Positions 7,794 through 16,560 of a DNA stretch of 64,000 nucleotides are shown in pieces. Location: positions 248,001 through 312,000 of the forward strand of contig NZ_JBGMWH010000003.1 of assembly GCF_041514305.1 (NCBI RefSeq), written 5' to 3'. Below the pieces are notes generated by a model, which searched no databases, was not told where the DNA came from, and was given only the letters and a program-made list of their open reading frames with translations. A program made the translations under genes and the position numbers. The stretch comes from Salinarimonas chemoclinalis. Its GTDB lineage: Bacteria > Pseudomonadota > Alphaproteobacteria > Rhizobiales > Beijerinckiaceae. The stretch's first letter is position 1; every line of letters starts with the position of its first letter.

Positions 7794-9052
7794 GGGGAGC
7801 GCCGCGTGCAGTCTTCCCCGCACTCTTCCCCGCACTCTTCCCGGCACCTCTCCCAGCGCTCCTCCTAGCACTCCTGCTCGCCCTCGGTGCCGCCATGGCG
7901 CTCGGCCCACATCCCGCAGGCGCCCGCGCCGCCGCGTCGGACATCGGCGGCGCCCGGCTCGAGCCCGTCGCCTACGGGGACCTCCCCGGCTGGGCGGACG
8001 ACGACCACGCCGCCGCGCTCGCCGCCTTGCGCGTCTCCTGCGGCCCGATCCTGGACGGCCGCGCCGCCCTGAGGCCGGCGGCCGCGGCGGGGGTCGACCT
8101 CCTCGCCGCCTGCCGTGCGGCGCTCGCCGTCCCGCCCGCCGACGCCCGCGCCTTCTTCGAGCGCGCCTTCGTCCCACACCGGGTGATCCCGGCCTCGGGC
8201 CGCGGCTTCCTCACCGGCTACTACGAGCCCGAACTCGCGGGCTCGCTCGTGCGCACGCCCCGCTTCGCGACGCCGCTGCGGGCGCGGCCGGTCGACCTCG
8301 TGACCCTCGCCGAGGGCGAGACGCGCCCGGGCGTCGACCCCGCCCTGCGCGCCGCGCTGAAGGACGACACCGGCGGCTTCCGGCCCGTGCCGACGCGCGC
8401 CGGGATCGAGGAGGGCGCACTCGACGACGCCGCGCCGCCGATCGTCTGGCTGGAGGAGCCCGGCGAGGCCTTCATCGTGCACGTTCAGGGCTCGGCGCGC
8501 ATCCTCCTGGAGGACGGCCGGGTGCTGCGGGTCGGCTATGCCGGGCGCAACGGGCATCCCTATACCTCGATCGGGCGGCTCCTGGTGGAGCGCGGCGCGA
8601 TCGACCGCGACGCCATGAGCCTCGAGCGCCTGCTCGGCTGGCTGCGCGAGAACCCCGACGCCGCCCGCGCGCTGATGCGCGAGAACGCCTCCTACATCTT
8701 CTTCGCGATCCTGTCCGATCACGACCCGTCCCTCGGCCCGATCGGCGGCGCCGGCGTGCCGCTGACGCCGGGGCGCTCGCTGGCGGTGGATCGCGGGCTG
8801 TGGCCCTACGGCCTGCCGTTCTGGCTCTCCGGCGCGCTGCCGGACGCGGACGGGGTCGAGCGTCCGCTGGCCCGGCTGATGGTGGCGCAGGACACGGGCT
8901 CGGCCATCCTCGGCCCGGCACGGGGCGACTGGTTCGTCGGCTCGGGCGCGCGGGCGGGGACGCGCGCGGGGCTGATCCGGCACGCGACGGACTTCGTCGT
9001 CCTGCTGCCGCGCCCCGCGACGGAGCGTCCCGGTGGGGAGGCCCCGCGATGA
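7790..9052 (+). CDS. mltA: Membrane-bound lytic murein transglycosylase A
   Basis: A 420-residue exported enzyme that cuts the glycan strand of peptidoglycan with formation of 1,6-anhydro-MurNAc. It starts with a long hydrophobic export signal with FPALFPA-type repeats. The MltA domain (TGYYEPELAGS onward, PIVWLEEPGEAF, HVQGSARI) is followed by the 3D domain (LMVAQDTGSAILGPARGD) whose aspartate in the GDWFVGSG region is the expected catalytic residue. No lipobox is obvious, so it may be a soluble or signal-anchored form. It is coupled to timA upstream and to the Smr gene downstream (ATGA overlap at 9049-9052). Confidence 0.9.
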   Translation: MRGAPRAVFPALFPALFPAPLPALLLALLLALGAAMALGPHPAGARAAASDIGGARLEPVAYGDLPGWADDDHAAALAALRVSCGPILDGRAALRPAAAAGVDLLAACRAALAVPPADARAFFERAFVPHRVIPASGRGFLTGYYEPELAGSLVRTPRFATPLRARPVDLVTLAEGETRPGVDPALRAALKDDTGGFRPVPTRAGIEEGALDDAAPPIVWLEEPGEAFIVHVQGSARILLEDGRVLRVGYAGRNGHPYTSIGRLLVERGAIDRDAMSLERLLGWLRENPDAARALMRENASYIFFAILSDHDPSLGPIGGAGVPLTPGRSLAVDRGLWPYGLPFWLSGALPDADGVERPLARLMVAQDTGSAILGPARGDWFVGSGARAGTRAGLIRHATDFVVLLPRPATERPGGEAPR

Positions 9053-9681
9053 CCTCGCGGCGCCGGCGCGAGCTGACGGAGGAGGAGCGGCTCCTGTGGC
9101 GCCACGTGGTGCGCCACGTCGAGCCGCTGCCCGGCAAGGCGGTCCCGCCGGAACCCGCTCCGCCGCCGACGGTGCCCGAGACCGCCACCGCCGCGCCACC
9201 GAAGGTCGCCCGAGCGAGATCCGCCCCGCCGCGGCCGCCCGGCGTCCCGCCGAAGCCCCACGCCCCGACCGCGGCGCCCTATCGCCCGACGCCGCCGCCC
9301 CCGCCGCCGATCCCCCCGCTCGCGAAGCTCGCCCGCAAGGAGCGCACGGCGCTCTCCCGGCGCTCGCGCCGCCCCGACGCGACGCTCGACCTGCACGGCA
9401 TGCGCCAGGGCGAGGCGCATCTCGCGCTCCACGGCTTCCTGCACCGGGCCGCCGCGCAGGGCCACGCCATCGTGCTCGTGATCACCGGCAAGGGCGCGCC
9501 CGGGCGCGACGTGGGTTCCGCCGCGCTCTTCGAGGAACGCGGCGTGCTGCGCCGGCTCGTGCCGCATTGGCTCGCCGAGCCCGGAATTCGCGGCCTCGTC
9601 CTGGGGTTCGAGCCCGCGGCGCACCATCACGGCGGGGAGGGCGCGCTCTACGTGCGGCTCCGCCGCCGCGACGGGCGCTGA
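9049..9681 (+). CDS. Smr domain protein
   Basis: A 210-residue protein with a Pro/Ala-rich N-terminal half and a C-terminal Smr domain beginning at TLDLHGMRQGEAHLAL and containing VLVITGKG and the GALYVRLRRR end. Smr domains are nucleases or nucleic-acid binders; the DLHGM motif and TGKG motif are intact. The order timA-mltA-Smr-XRE is common in Hyphomicrobiales. Its start overlaps the mltA stop. The biological role of this stand-alone Smr form is not established. Confidence 0.88.
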   Translation: MTSRRRRELTEEERLLWRHVVRHVEPLPGKAVPPEPAPPPTVPETATAAPPKVARARSAPPRPPGVPPKPHAPTAAPYRPTPPPPPPIPPLAKLARKERTALSRRSRRPDATLDLHGMRQGEAHLALHGFLHRAAAQGHAIVLVITGKGAPGRDVGSAALFEERGVLRRLVPHWLAEPGIRGLVLGFEPAAHHHGGEGALYVRLRRRDGR

Positions 9682-9692
9682 GGGAGGCGCCC

Positions 9693-10205
9693 GTGGCGCG
9701 CCGCTCCCGCGATCCGCAGGCCGACGCCCGCGCGCTCACCCCCTTCGGCCGGCGGGTGCGCCGGCTGCGCGCCGCGCGCGGGCTCCAGCTCAAGGACATG
9801 GCGGCGCATCTGGGCGTTTCCAGCGCCTATCTCTCGGCGCTCGAGCGCGGCGAGCGGGGGCGCCCGACCTTCACGCTCGTCCAGGGGACGATCCATTACT
9901 TCGGCGTGATCTGGGACGAGGCGGACGAGCTCCAGCGCCTCGCCGAACTCTCCGACCCCGCCCCGCGCATTCCCGCCGCGGGCGCCGGGCCGGACGCGAT
10001 GCTGCTGGCCAACCGCCTCGCGCGGGAGATCGGCGCGCTCGACGCGGACCGGGTCGCGGCCATGCTCGCGATCCTGGATGGCATTCCTGCAACGCTCGAT
10101 GCGGCGGTGGAACTTGACGGGCCGGTCGCGAGCGGGTCTAACCCTGCGCGGTCCCGCTCCCCCGACCGGCTCCGCGCCCCGTCGCCCGACGAAGACAGCA
10201 ACTGA
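9693..10205 (+). CDS. XRE-family helix-turn-helix regulator
   Basis: A 170-residue protein with an N-terminal HTH (GRRVRRLRAARGLQLKDMAA, LGVSSAYLSALERGERG) and a C-terminal part of unknown function with low-complexity tail. I take the GTG at 9693 because GGGAGG lies six bases before it and the upstream reading in this frame runs into the Smr gene. It follows the Smr gene by 11 bases and is eight bases before adenosine kinase, so one operon is likely. The DNA target is unknown. Confidence 0.82.
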   Translation: MARRSRDPQADARALTPFGRRVRRLRAARGLQLKDMAAHLGVSSAYLSALERGERGRPTFTLVQGTIHYFGVIWDEADELQRLAELSDPAPRIPAAGAGPDAMLLANRLAREIGALDADRVAAMLAILDGIPATLDAAVELDGPVASGSNPARSRSPDRLRAPSPDEDSN

Positions 10206-10213
10206 GGATATCC

Positions 10214-11227
10214 ATGCCCGAGCTCGACGTCCTGACCCTCGGCAACGCCATCGTCGACGTGATCGCCCACACCGACGACGCCTTCCTGGTCTCCGAGAAG
10301 CTGCACAAGGGCTCGATGAACCTCATCGACGAGGCCCGCGCCGAGGATCTCTACGCCCGCATGGGCCAGGCCGCGATCATCTCCGGGGGCTCGGGCGCGA
10401 ACACGGCGGTGGGCGCCGCCTCGCTCGGCGCACGCGCGGGCTTCATCGGCAAGGTGCGAGAGGACGAGCTCGGCCGCATCTACCGCCACGACATGAACGC
10501 CACCGGCGTGCGCTTCGAGACCGCCTACGCCGCCCCCGAGGGGCCGGCCACGGCGCGCTCCTTCATTCTCGTGACGCCGGACGGCGAGCGGACGATGAAC
10601 ACCTACCTCGGCGCCTGCCAGAACCTGACGCCCGACGACATCGACGCGGCGACGGTGAAGGGCGCGGCGATCACCTACCTCGAGGGCTACCTGTGGGATC
10701 CGCCGGCGGCGAAGCAGGCCTTCCGCAAGGCGGTGGAGATCGCCCACGGCGCCGGCAACAAGGTGGCGCTGACGCTCTCGGATTCCTTCTGCGTCGACCG
10801 CTACCGCGCCGAGTTCCTCGACCTCGCCCGCACCGGCGCGCTCGACATCCTGTTCGCCAACATCCACGAGCTCAAGGCGCTCTACGAGACCGCCGACGAG
10901 GACACCGCCGTCGCCGCCCTGCGCGAGGAGGGCCACCCCGACCGCGACTTCCTGGCCGTGGTGACGCGCTCCGAGCGCGGCTCGCTGATCGTGAGCCGGG
11001 CGGGCACGCGCGCCGTCGAAGCCTACCCGCCCGAGAGCATCGTCGACCTCACCGGCGCCGGCGACCTCTTCGCCGGCGGCTTCCTCGCGGGCCTCACCCG
11101 CGGCCTCGACCACGTCGCCAGCGCCCGCCTCGGCGCCATGGCCGCGGCCGAGGTGATCTCCCACATCGGCGCGCGCCCGCAGCGCAGCCTGAGGGAGATG
11201 GCCGAGGCGGAGGGGCTGCTCGGGTGA
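10214..11227 (+). CDS. Adenosine kinase (PfkB/ribokinase family)
   Basis: A 337-residue sugar-kinase-fold enzyme expected to phosphorylate adenosine to AMP. Family marks are the N-terminal glycine pair region SGGSGANTAVGAASLG and the C-terminal PfkB signature VDLTGAGDLFAGGF, whose aspartate is the catalytic base. FIGKVREDELG and TPDGERTMNTYLG fit the adenosine-kinase branch. Substrate is inferred from the branch and not proven. It is the last gene of the timA-to-kinase run. Confidence 0.88.
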   Translation: MPELDVLTLGNAIVDVIAHTDDAFLVSEKLHKGSMNLIDEARAEDLYARMGQAAIISGGSGANTAVGAASLGARAGFIGKVREDELGRIYRHDMNATGVRFETAYAAPEGPATARSFILVTPDGERTMNTYLGACQNLTPDDIDAATVKGAAITYLEGYLWDPPAAKQAFRKAVEIAHGAGNKVALTLSDSFCVDRYRAEFLDLARTGALDILFANIHELKALYETADEDTAVAALREEGHPDRDFLAVVTRSERGSLIVSRAGTRAVEAYPPESIVDLTGAGDLFAGGFLAGLTRGLDHVASARLGAMAAAEVISHIGARPQRSLREMAEAEGLLG

Positions 11228-11297
11228 CGGGCACCGGCGTCTCGCGGACGCCACGCAGGCCGCCTGGCTCTCGGGACACCGGCAGAGGATCGATCGC

Positions 11298-11864
11298 ATG
11301 AGCATCCCCACCCCACCACCCGTCGACTGGTCGGCCCTCCCGGTGCCGGAGGACGACGGCGCCGCCGCGCATCTCGTCGGGATGCGCCTGCCGGACGTGG
11401 CGCTCGTCTCGACCGCGGGCGGGCGCGTGCTGCTTTCGGGACTCGCGGGGGTGGCCGTGATCTACGTCTACCCGATGACGGCCGAGCCCGGAGTCGCGCT
11501 GCCGGAGGGCTGGGACGGGATCCCCGGCGCCAAGGGCTGCACGCCGCAGAGCTGCGCCTTCCGCGACCATTTCGCGGACCTGCGCGAGGCCGGCGCCGAC
11601 GCCGTCTTCGGGATCTCGACGCAGGCGCCACAGGCGCAGGCGGAAGCGGCGAGCCGACTGCACCTTCCCTTTCCGTTGCTCTCCGACGCCGATCTCGCGC
11701 TGGCCGAGGCGTTGCGGCTTCCCACCTTCGAGGGGATGGGGCGCACGCTGCACAAGCGCGTCACGCTGATCGCGCGCGATGGCACCATCGAGACGGTGCT
11801 CTACCCGGTCTTCCCGCCCGACCGGAACGCCGCGGACGTGCTGGCGCGGCTGCGGGGGAGCTGA
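11298..11864 (+). CDS. Peroxiredoxin (Bcp/PrxQ-like)
   Basis: A 188-residue thioredoxin-fold peroxidase. The peroxidatic cysteine is in GCTPQSCAFRDH, with a second cysteine five residues on, the C-x4-C pair used by PrxQ/Bcp enzymes for an intramolecular disulfide. Compared with classic Bcp, an insertion of about 15 residues (after YPMTAEPG) precedes the active site. HLPFPLLSDADLALAEAL and TLIARDGTIETVLYP follow as expected. Its 3' end overlaps the convergent methyltransferase gene by 64 bases. Confidence 0.87.
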   Translation: MSIPTPPPVDWSALPVPEDDGAAAHLVGMRLPDVALVSTAGGRVLLSGLAGVAVIYVYPMTAEPGVALPEGWDGIPGAKGCTPQSCAFRDHFADLREAGADAVFGISTQAPQAQAEAASRLHLPFPLLSDADLALAEALRLPTFEGMGRTLHKRVTLIARDGTIETVLYPVFPPDRNAADVLARLRGS

Positions 11865-12652
11865 ACCGCGGCCCCGACCGCATCCGAACTGCCGACGCGC
11901 GTCGAGCCCGCGGCCCGCCGCGTCGCCGCCCCGTTCGCCTGCGGCACCAGCACGGGGATGAAGCGCGTGCCGCGCCTCGTCTGGCGGACCATCAGCGGGC
12001 GGTGGAGCTGCTTCGTGGCCTCCACGACGTGGACTCCGGCGAAGGGGAGGGACAGGCGCGTGCCGAGCCGCTCCCAGGCTCCGGCGGAGCCGCGCAGCAC
12101 GCGGGAGGGCAGCGGCGGGACGTAGAGCGTCTCCGTCCAGGTCTCGGGGGTGAACAGCGTGCGGCGCATCAGGGCCTTGAGCTGCCCGCGCGAGTAGGGC
12201 TGTCCGTAACCGAAGGGGGTGACGTCCATGCGCGCCCACAACCCGCCGCGGTTGGGCACGACGACGGCGAGCCGCCCGCCCGGCGCGAGCACCCGCCAGA
12301 CCTCGTAGAACAGCTCGTCGGGATCCTCCGACGTCTCCAGCGCATGGACGAGGAGCACCCGGTCGATGCAGCCGTCGGGCAGCGGCAGCATCAGGCTGTC
12401 GGCGAGGCAGGCGGCGGAGCGCGCGTCCGCCGGCCAGGGCTCGACGCCCTGCGCCGCCGGCATGAAGGCGAGGACGCGCTCGGCACGCCCCCGGGCGGCG
12501 TGGAGGAAGGGGCCGGGATAGCCGAGCCCCATCACCCGCGCGCCGCCGACCGGCGCCAGGAAATCGTCGAGCGCGCGCCCGACGAAGCGCCGCGCGGTCT
12601 CGCCCAGCGGGCTCTCGTAGAATGCGCGCAACGCGACGACGTCGAGGGTCAT
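11801..12652 (-). CDS. Class I SAM-dependent methyltransferase
   Basis: A 283-residue methyltransferase. The methyltransferase-11 pattern is present: VMGLGYPGPF as motif I, LPDGCIDRVLLVHALETSED as motif post-II, and WRVLAPGGRLAVVVPNRGG as the post-III region. The Gly-rich motif I is LGYPGP, which deviates from the usual ExGxGxG. Related genes in Rhizobiales often sit beside a glyoxalase II gene and are of unknown substrate. The last roughly 45 residues after FIPVLVPQ are low-complexity and overlap the peroxiredoxin gene on the other strand. Confidence 0.8.
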   Translation of the reverse strand: MTLDVVALRAFYESPLGETARRFVGRALDDFLAPVGGARVMGLGYPGPFLHAARGRAERVLAFMPAAQGVEPWPADARSAACLADSLMLPLPDGCIDRVLLVHALETSEDPDELFYEVWRVLAPGGRLAVVVPNRGGLWARMDVTPFGYGQPYSRGQLKALMRRTLFTPETWTETLYVPPLPSRVLRGSAGAWERLGTRLSLPFAGVHVVEATKQLHRPLMVRQTRRGTRFIPVLVPQANGAATRRAAGSTRVGSSDAVGAAVQLPRSRASTSAAFRSGGKTG

Positions 12653-12892
12653 GGCCCGGCGCTCTCCTCCCGTGCCAGCAATGACGCGCCGGCGCGCGAT
12701 GCGCAACCCGCAGGGCCGCCCGGCGCGCAACGCGCTCGCAATTCGTCGCGCGATGGCTTATGTGGGTCCCGAACGCCCGGCCCGCGTGCCGCAGCGCCCC
12801 CTCCCGCCAGTCCAGCACCGACGGACCAGAACCGAAACCGGGGATGCCCGGATCGGCCCGGCGGGGACCTCTTTTCGACGGTACCGACCGCA

Positions 12893-14812
12893 ATGCCCTT
12901 TCCCGCGACCCACCCCCTCCTCGCCGAGGCGCTGTCCGCGCGCGGCTACGCCGAGCCGACGCCGGTCCAGGCGGCCGTGCTGGCGCCCGGCCACGAGGGG
13001 CGCGACCTCCTCGTCTCCGCCCAGACCGGCTCCGGCAAGACGGTCGCCTTCGGGCTCGCGCTCGCCGAGACGCTGATCGGCGCCGCTCCCATCCTCGTCC
13101 CCTCCCTGGCCCCGCGCGCGCTCGTCGTCGCGCCGACCCGCGAGCTGGCGCTGCAGGTCGAGCGCGAGCTCGCCTGGCTGTGGGAGCGCACCGGCGCACG
13201 CCTCGTCTCCTGTGTCGGCGGGATGGACCCGCGCCGCGAGCGCCGGGCCCTCGAGGTGGGCGCCGACATCGTCGTGGGCACGCCCGGGCGCCTGCGCGAC
13301 CACATCGAGCGCGGGGCGCTCGACCTCTCGGCGCTCGAGGTGGCCGTGCTCGACGAGGCCGACGAGATGCTCGATCTCGGCTTTCGCGAGGACCTGACCT
13401 TCATCCTGAACGAGGCCCCGGCGACGCGCCGCACGCTGCTGTTCTCCGCGACCATCCCGCCGCAGATCGCCGCGCTGGCGCGCGATCACCAGACCGACGC
13501 GATGCGCATCGACACGGTCGGGCGCAACGCGCCCCACGCCGACATCGCCTATCGCGCGGTCCGCGTCGCGCCGCGCGAGGTCGAGCACGCCGTCGTCAAC
13601 GTGCTGCGCCAGGTCGAGGCGCGGGCGGCGATGGTGTTCTGCGCCACCCGCGAGCAGGTGCGCCATCTCCATGCGAGCCTTCTCGAGCGCGGGTTCTCGG
13701 CGGTGGCACTGTCGGGCGAGCTGTCGCAGGCGGAGCGCACCACCGCGCTCCAGTCCCTGCGCGACGGGCGCGCGCGGGTGTGCGTGGCGACCGACGTCGC
13801 CGCGCGCGGCATCGACCTGCCGCATCTCGACCTCGTCGTCCACGCCGACCTGCCGAACGACCGCGAGGCCCTGCTCCACCGCTCCGGCCGCACCGGCCGC
13901 GCGGGGCGCAAGGGCGTGTGCGCGCTGATCGTGCCGGTGAACCGCCGCCGCAAGGCCGAATCGCTGATCCAGGCGGCGCGCATCGACGTGGAGTGGTCCG
14001 GCCCGCCGACGATCGAGGAGATCCGCGCCGCCGACGAGGCGCGCTTCCTCGCCGACCCAGTGCTCGGCGAGGCGCCCGGCGAGGACGAGATCGAGACCGC
14101 CCGCCGGCTCGTCGAGACCCGCTCCCCCGAGGAGATCGCCGCCGCGCTCGTGCGCCTGTGGCGCGCCCGCCTGCCGGCGCCCGAGGACGTCTCCGATCCC
14201 GGCGAACGGCCGCAGCGCCGCACCCGCGAGGAGCGGGAGACGTTCGCCGCGCGCGAGAAGACGCCGTTCGAGGGCCGCGGCGGCCGGGAGCCTCGGGAGC
14301 CGCGCGAGCGCCTGCCGATGGCCTGGTTCACGCTTTCCGTGGGGCGGCGCCAGAACGCCGACCCGAAATGGCTGCTTCCGCTGATCTGCCGCATCGGCAA
14401 CGTCGAGCGCGGGGTCGTCGGCCCGATCCGCATCTTCCCCGAGGAGACGCGCTTCGGCATCGTCGTCGACGCCGCCGAGCGCTTCGCCCAGGCGGCCGAG
14501 CGCCCGAACGACGAGAACGTGCGCGTCGCGCGCGCCGACGGCGAGCCGGGGCCGCAGCCCGGCTTCGGCAAGCCCGCCTTCGGCAAGCCAGGGCCCGGCA
14601 AGGGCGGTTTCGGGAAGACCGGTCCCGCGAGGTCGGGAAAGGGCCCCTTCGAGAAGCCTTCGTTCGGCAAGGGGGGATTCGACAAGGGGGGATTCGACAA
14701 GGGCGGCCCGCGCGGCAAGCCCGCGCCGCGGGGCGAGGCGCCCCCGCGCCGGGACGACGCGCGCCGCGGCCCCGCCGAGGGTGCGCCGCGCCGGCGCCAC
14801 GGCGAGCGCTGA
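12893..14812 (+). CDS. DEAD-box RNA helicase with DbpA-type RNA-binding domain
   Basis: A 639-residue helicase. Walker A is SAQTGSGKT, motif II is LDEADEMLDLGF, motif III LFSATIPP, and motif VI HRSGRTGRAGRKG. After the helicase core comes a DbpA RNA-binding domain (WFTLSVGRRQNADPKWLLPL, VGPIRIFPEETRFGI). The C-terminal tail has repeated FGKP/FDKGG units; at DNA level a 15-base unit is duplicated at 14676-14705. It probably remodels rRNA or aids cold-shock translation. The ATG at 12893 begins the usual helicase N terminus; the open frame upstream is not family-like. Confidence 0.92.
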   Translation: MPFPATHPLLAEALSARGYAEPTPVQAAVLAPGHEGRDLLVSAQTGSGKTVAFGLALAETLIGAAPILVPSLAPRALVVAPTRELALQVERELAWLWERTGARLVSCVGGMDPRRERRALEVGADIVVGTPGRLRDHIERGALDLSALEVAVLDEADEMLDLGFREDLTFILNEAPATRRTLLFSATIPPQIAALARDHQTDAMRIDTVGRNAPHADIAYRAVRVAPREVEHAVVNVLRQVEARAAMVFCATREQVRHLHASLLERGFSAVALSGELSQAERTTALQSLRDGRARVCVATDVAARGIDLPHLDLVVHADLPNDREALLHRSGRTGRAGRKGVCALIVPVNRRRKAESLIQAARIDVEWSGPPTIEEIRAADEARFLADPVLGEAPGEDEIETARRLVETRSPEEIAAALVRLWRARLPAPEDVSDPGERPQRRTREERETFAAREKTPFEGRGGREPREPRERLPMAWFTLSVGRRQNADPKWLLPLICRIGNVERGVVGPIRIFPEETRFGIVVDAAERFAQAAERPNDENVRVARADGEPGPQPGFGKPAFGKPGPGKGGFGKTGPARSGKGPFEKPSFGKGGFDKGGFDKGGPRGKPAPRGEAPPRRDDARRGPAEGAPRRRHGER

Positions 14813-14876
14813 CGGGCTCGACGGGGCGCCAACCCCGTCCTAGCTCTCCGGAGGGAGACCTCGGGAGGACGCGCCG

Positions 14877-15275
14877 ATGAACGACATGTCGCGACGGTTC
14901 GAGCGCGGGGGCGGCGCCCGCAACGTGCTCGGCGGTCCGCTCGCCCTGTGCTGCGCGTCGCCGCGCACCGGCTTCTTCCGCGACGGCTTCTGCAACACGG
15001 CGGCGGAGGACGTCGGCACGCACGTGATCTGTGCCGTCGTCACCGACGAATTCCTGCGCTTCAGCCAGGGCCGCGGCAACGACCTGCTGACGCCCCGCCC
15101 CGAGTTCGACTTCCCCGGCCTGCGGGCGGGCGACGGCTGGTGCCTGTGCGCGCTGCGCTGGCGCGAGGCGCTGGAGGCGGGCGTCGCCCCGAAGGTCAGG
15201 CTCGCCGCGACGCATGCGCGCGCCCTCGACTTCGTGCGCCTCGCGGACCTGGAAGCCCACGCGGTCGAGGCGTAG
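14877..15275 (+). CDS. DUF2237 family protein
   Basis: A 132-residue protein carrying all marks of the DUF2237 family: NVLGGPLALCCASPRTGFFR, a DGFCNTAAEDVGTHVICA stretch, GNDLLTPRPEFDFPGLRAGD and WCLCALRWREA. Several cysteines are conserved. The biochemical function is unknown. GGAGGGAGACC lies just upstream, and it follows the helicase gene by 64 bases, so co-transcription is possible. Confidence 0.9.
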   Translation: MNDMSRRFERGGGARNVLGGPLALCCASPRTGFFRDGFCNTAAEDVGTHVICAVVTDEFLRFSQGRGNDLLTPRPEFDFPGLRAGDGWCLCALRWREALEAGVAPKVRLAATHARALDFVRLADLEAHAVEA

Positions 15276-15348
15276 GTGCCCCGCGTGCTGCGGTGCGGGA
15301 ACGGCCCGCCCGGCCGCGCCGTTTCCCCCGCGTGACACGAGGAGAGCC

Positions 15349-15585
15349 ATGCCGGTCTACTATTTCCACATCCGCTCCGACCGCGGCGTCCATCCCGACA
15401 TGGCCGGCGTGCGCCTGCCCGACGGCGAGGCCGTGCGCCGCGAGGCGATCGACCGCGCCCTCGTCGAGATGGCGGAGGGCGAGAAGCACGCGCAGGACCG
15501 CACCGGCTGGGCCTTCGACATCCGCGACGACCACGACCGCCCGGTGCTGGAGCTGCCGTTCAGCGAGGCGATCCCGCAGGGGTGA
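15349..15585 (+). CDS. DUF6894-like small protein
   Basis: A 78-residue protein of the type that begins MPVYYFHI with a following D.G...D..G...P..E.AR pattern (VYYFHIRSDRGVHPDMAGVR), known in many copies in Methylobacteriaceae and relatives. The function is unknown. A GAGGAGAG ribosome site precedes the ATG. It converges with the Panacea pair. Confidence 0.8.
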   Translation: MPVYYFHIRSDRGVHPDMAGVRLPDGEAVRREAIDRALVEMAEGEKHAQDRTGWAFDIRDDHDRPVLELPFSEAIPQG

Positions 15586-15610
15586 CGGGAACGGTCTCGA
15601 AGCTTCGGCG

Positions 15611-15970
15611 TCACGACAGCGCTTCGATGATTCGCCGCCGGTCTTCCTCCCTGAGCGTCGTCGCCATCGTGAGCAGCTTGATGATCTCTCCGCACAGGCT
15701 CTCGTGTATCTCACCCACGATGCCGTTCCTGTCGACGCTGTCCTGAACGATGTAGTCGTCGATCTCCAGGGGATCCCCGCATTCCAGGTAGCGGTCGTGG
15801 TCTAGGAACGTGTGTAGCGGGTCGCGTACGAGCTTCACGACTGGCGGCCAACGTCGCGTGTTGATCCTGTAGAAGTATCCGAGGGTCGGTTCCACGCAGG
15901 CGACCATCTTCGGCTTCGGCGGACGAACGGTGCCGTCGGGAATGACGATGACCTGCCGGGGCCTCAACAC
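15611..15970 (-). CDS. Putative toxin partner of the Panacea-domain antitoxin (possibly MazF/PemK-like)
   Basis: A 119-residue protein with no domain I can name firmly. The order of short strands (RQVIVIPDGTVRPPKPKMVA, FYRINTR, then HDRYLECGDPLEIDDYIV) followed by C-terminal helices resembles the small beta-barrel of MazF/PemK toxins. I take the GTG at 15970: it lies two bases past the antitoxin stop with GAGG eight bases ahead, which indicates coupled translation. Base composition is less GC-rich than the neighbours. Toxin function is inferred from pairing with a Panacea protein. Confidence 0.6.
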   Translation of the reverse strand: MLRPRQVIVIPDGTVRPPKPKMVACVEPTLGYFYRINTRRWPPVVKLVRDPLHTFLDHDRYLECGDPLEIDDYIVQDSVDRNGIVGEIHESLCGEIIKLLTMATTLREEDRRRIIEALS

Positions 15971-15972
15971 CT

Positions 15973-16500
15973 TCAGAGCCTCATGAAGCGTGCTTTTTCC
16001 CGGAGCATCTCGATGACCTCCTCCTTGTCGGGACGATCGTCGAGCATGTCCTCGTAGCGCATGTATCCGAGTTCCGCGGCTTGCCAGTCCGGGCCGTGAG
16101 TCGCCGCCGTCCGCTCGTTGAAGCTCATCGACAGCGAGCGCTCGAGGCCGGCGCGGAGATGCTCCTGATTGCTTTGCGAGAGTGCGGACGTGTCGACCTG
16201 CGCCGATCCCGTCGGGGTCAGCCGGTAGCCCCCGAGGCTCCACGGCACGCTCTCGACGCCGAGCTCGGCGAGCCACAGCGACTCGGCTTTCGCCATCTCG
16301 TAGATCTCGAGCGGAACCGGGCCGAACCGCATCGCGCGATACGTGGCCCCGAAGATGGGCCTGAGGTGCGCGTTGAGATGCGATCGGTCGGCGAAATAGC
16401 ACGCTTTGAGCGCCGCGTGCAGATCGATCCCGGGATGGTCGGAGACCATCCTGTGCAGGGCTGCAAAGGCCTTGTCGACGGCGAACTTGAAGCGGATCAT
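15973..16500 (-). CDS. Panacea-domain (DUF4065/SocA-like) putative antitoxin
   Basis: A 175-residue protein with the Panacea layout: AALHRMVSDHPGIDLHAALK, CYFADRSHLNAHLRPIFG, YRAMRFGPVPLEIYEMAK, then a long acidic C terminus. Panacea domains are antitoxins that pair with many unrelated toxins; SocA of Caulobacter is a related protein. It is the first gene of a two-gene unit, its stop two bases before the partner's GTG. The 60 bases upstream are unusually AT-rich for this window and probably hold the promoter. The pair separates DUF6894 from dnaQ. Confidence 0.8.
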   Translation of the reverse strand: MIRFKFAVDKAFAALHRMVSDHPGIDLHAALKACYFADRSHLNAHLRPIFGATYRAMRFGPVPLEIYEMAKAESLWLAELGVESVPWSLGGYRLTPTGSAQVDTSALSQSNQEHLRAGLERSLSMSFNERTAATHGPDWQAAELGYMRYEDMLDDRPDKEEVIEMLREKARFMRL

Positions 16501-16560
16501 GCCGGAAGAATAAGAATTCGGCTCGACAAGCGCAACCTGCCTCGATCCGGCCGGCGCGCC

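Noticed and set aside
12002..12892. N-terminal extension of the DEAD-box helicase
   Set aside because: The frame is open upstream but antisense to the methyltransferase and has no helicase character; the ATG at 12893 begins the family N terminus.
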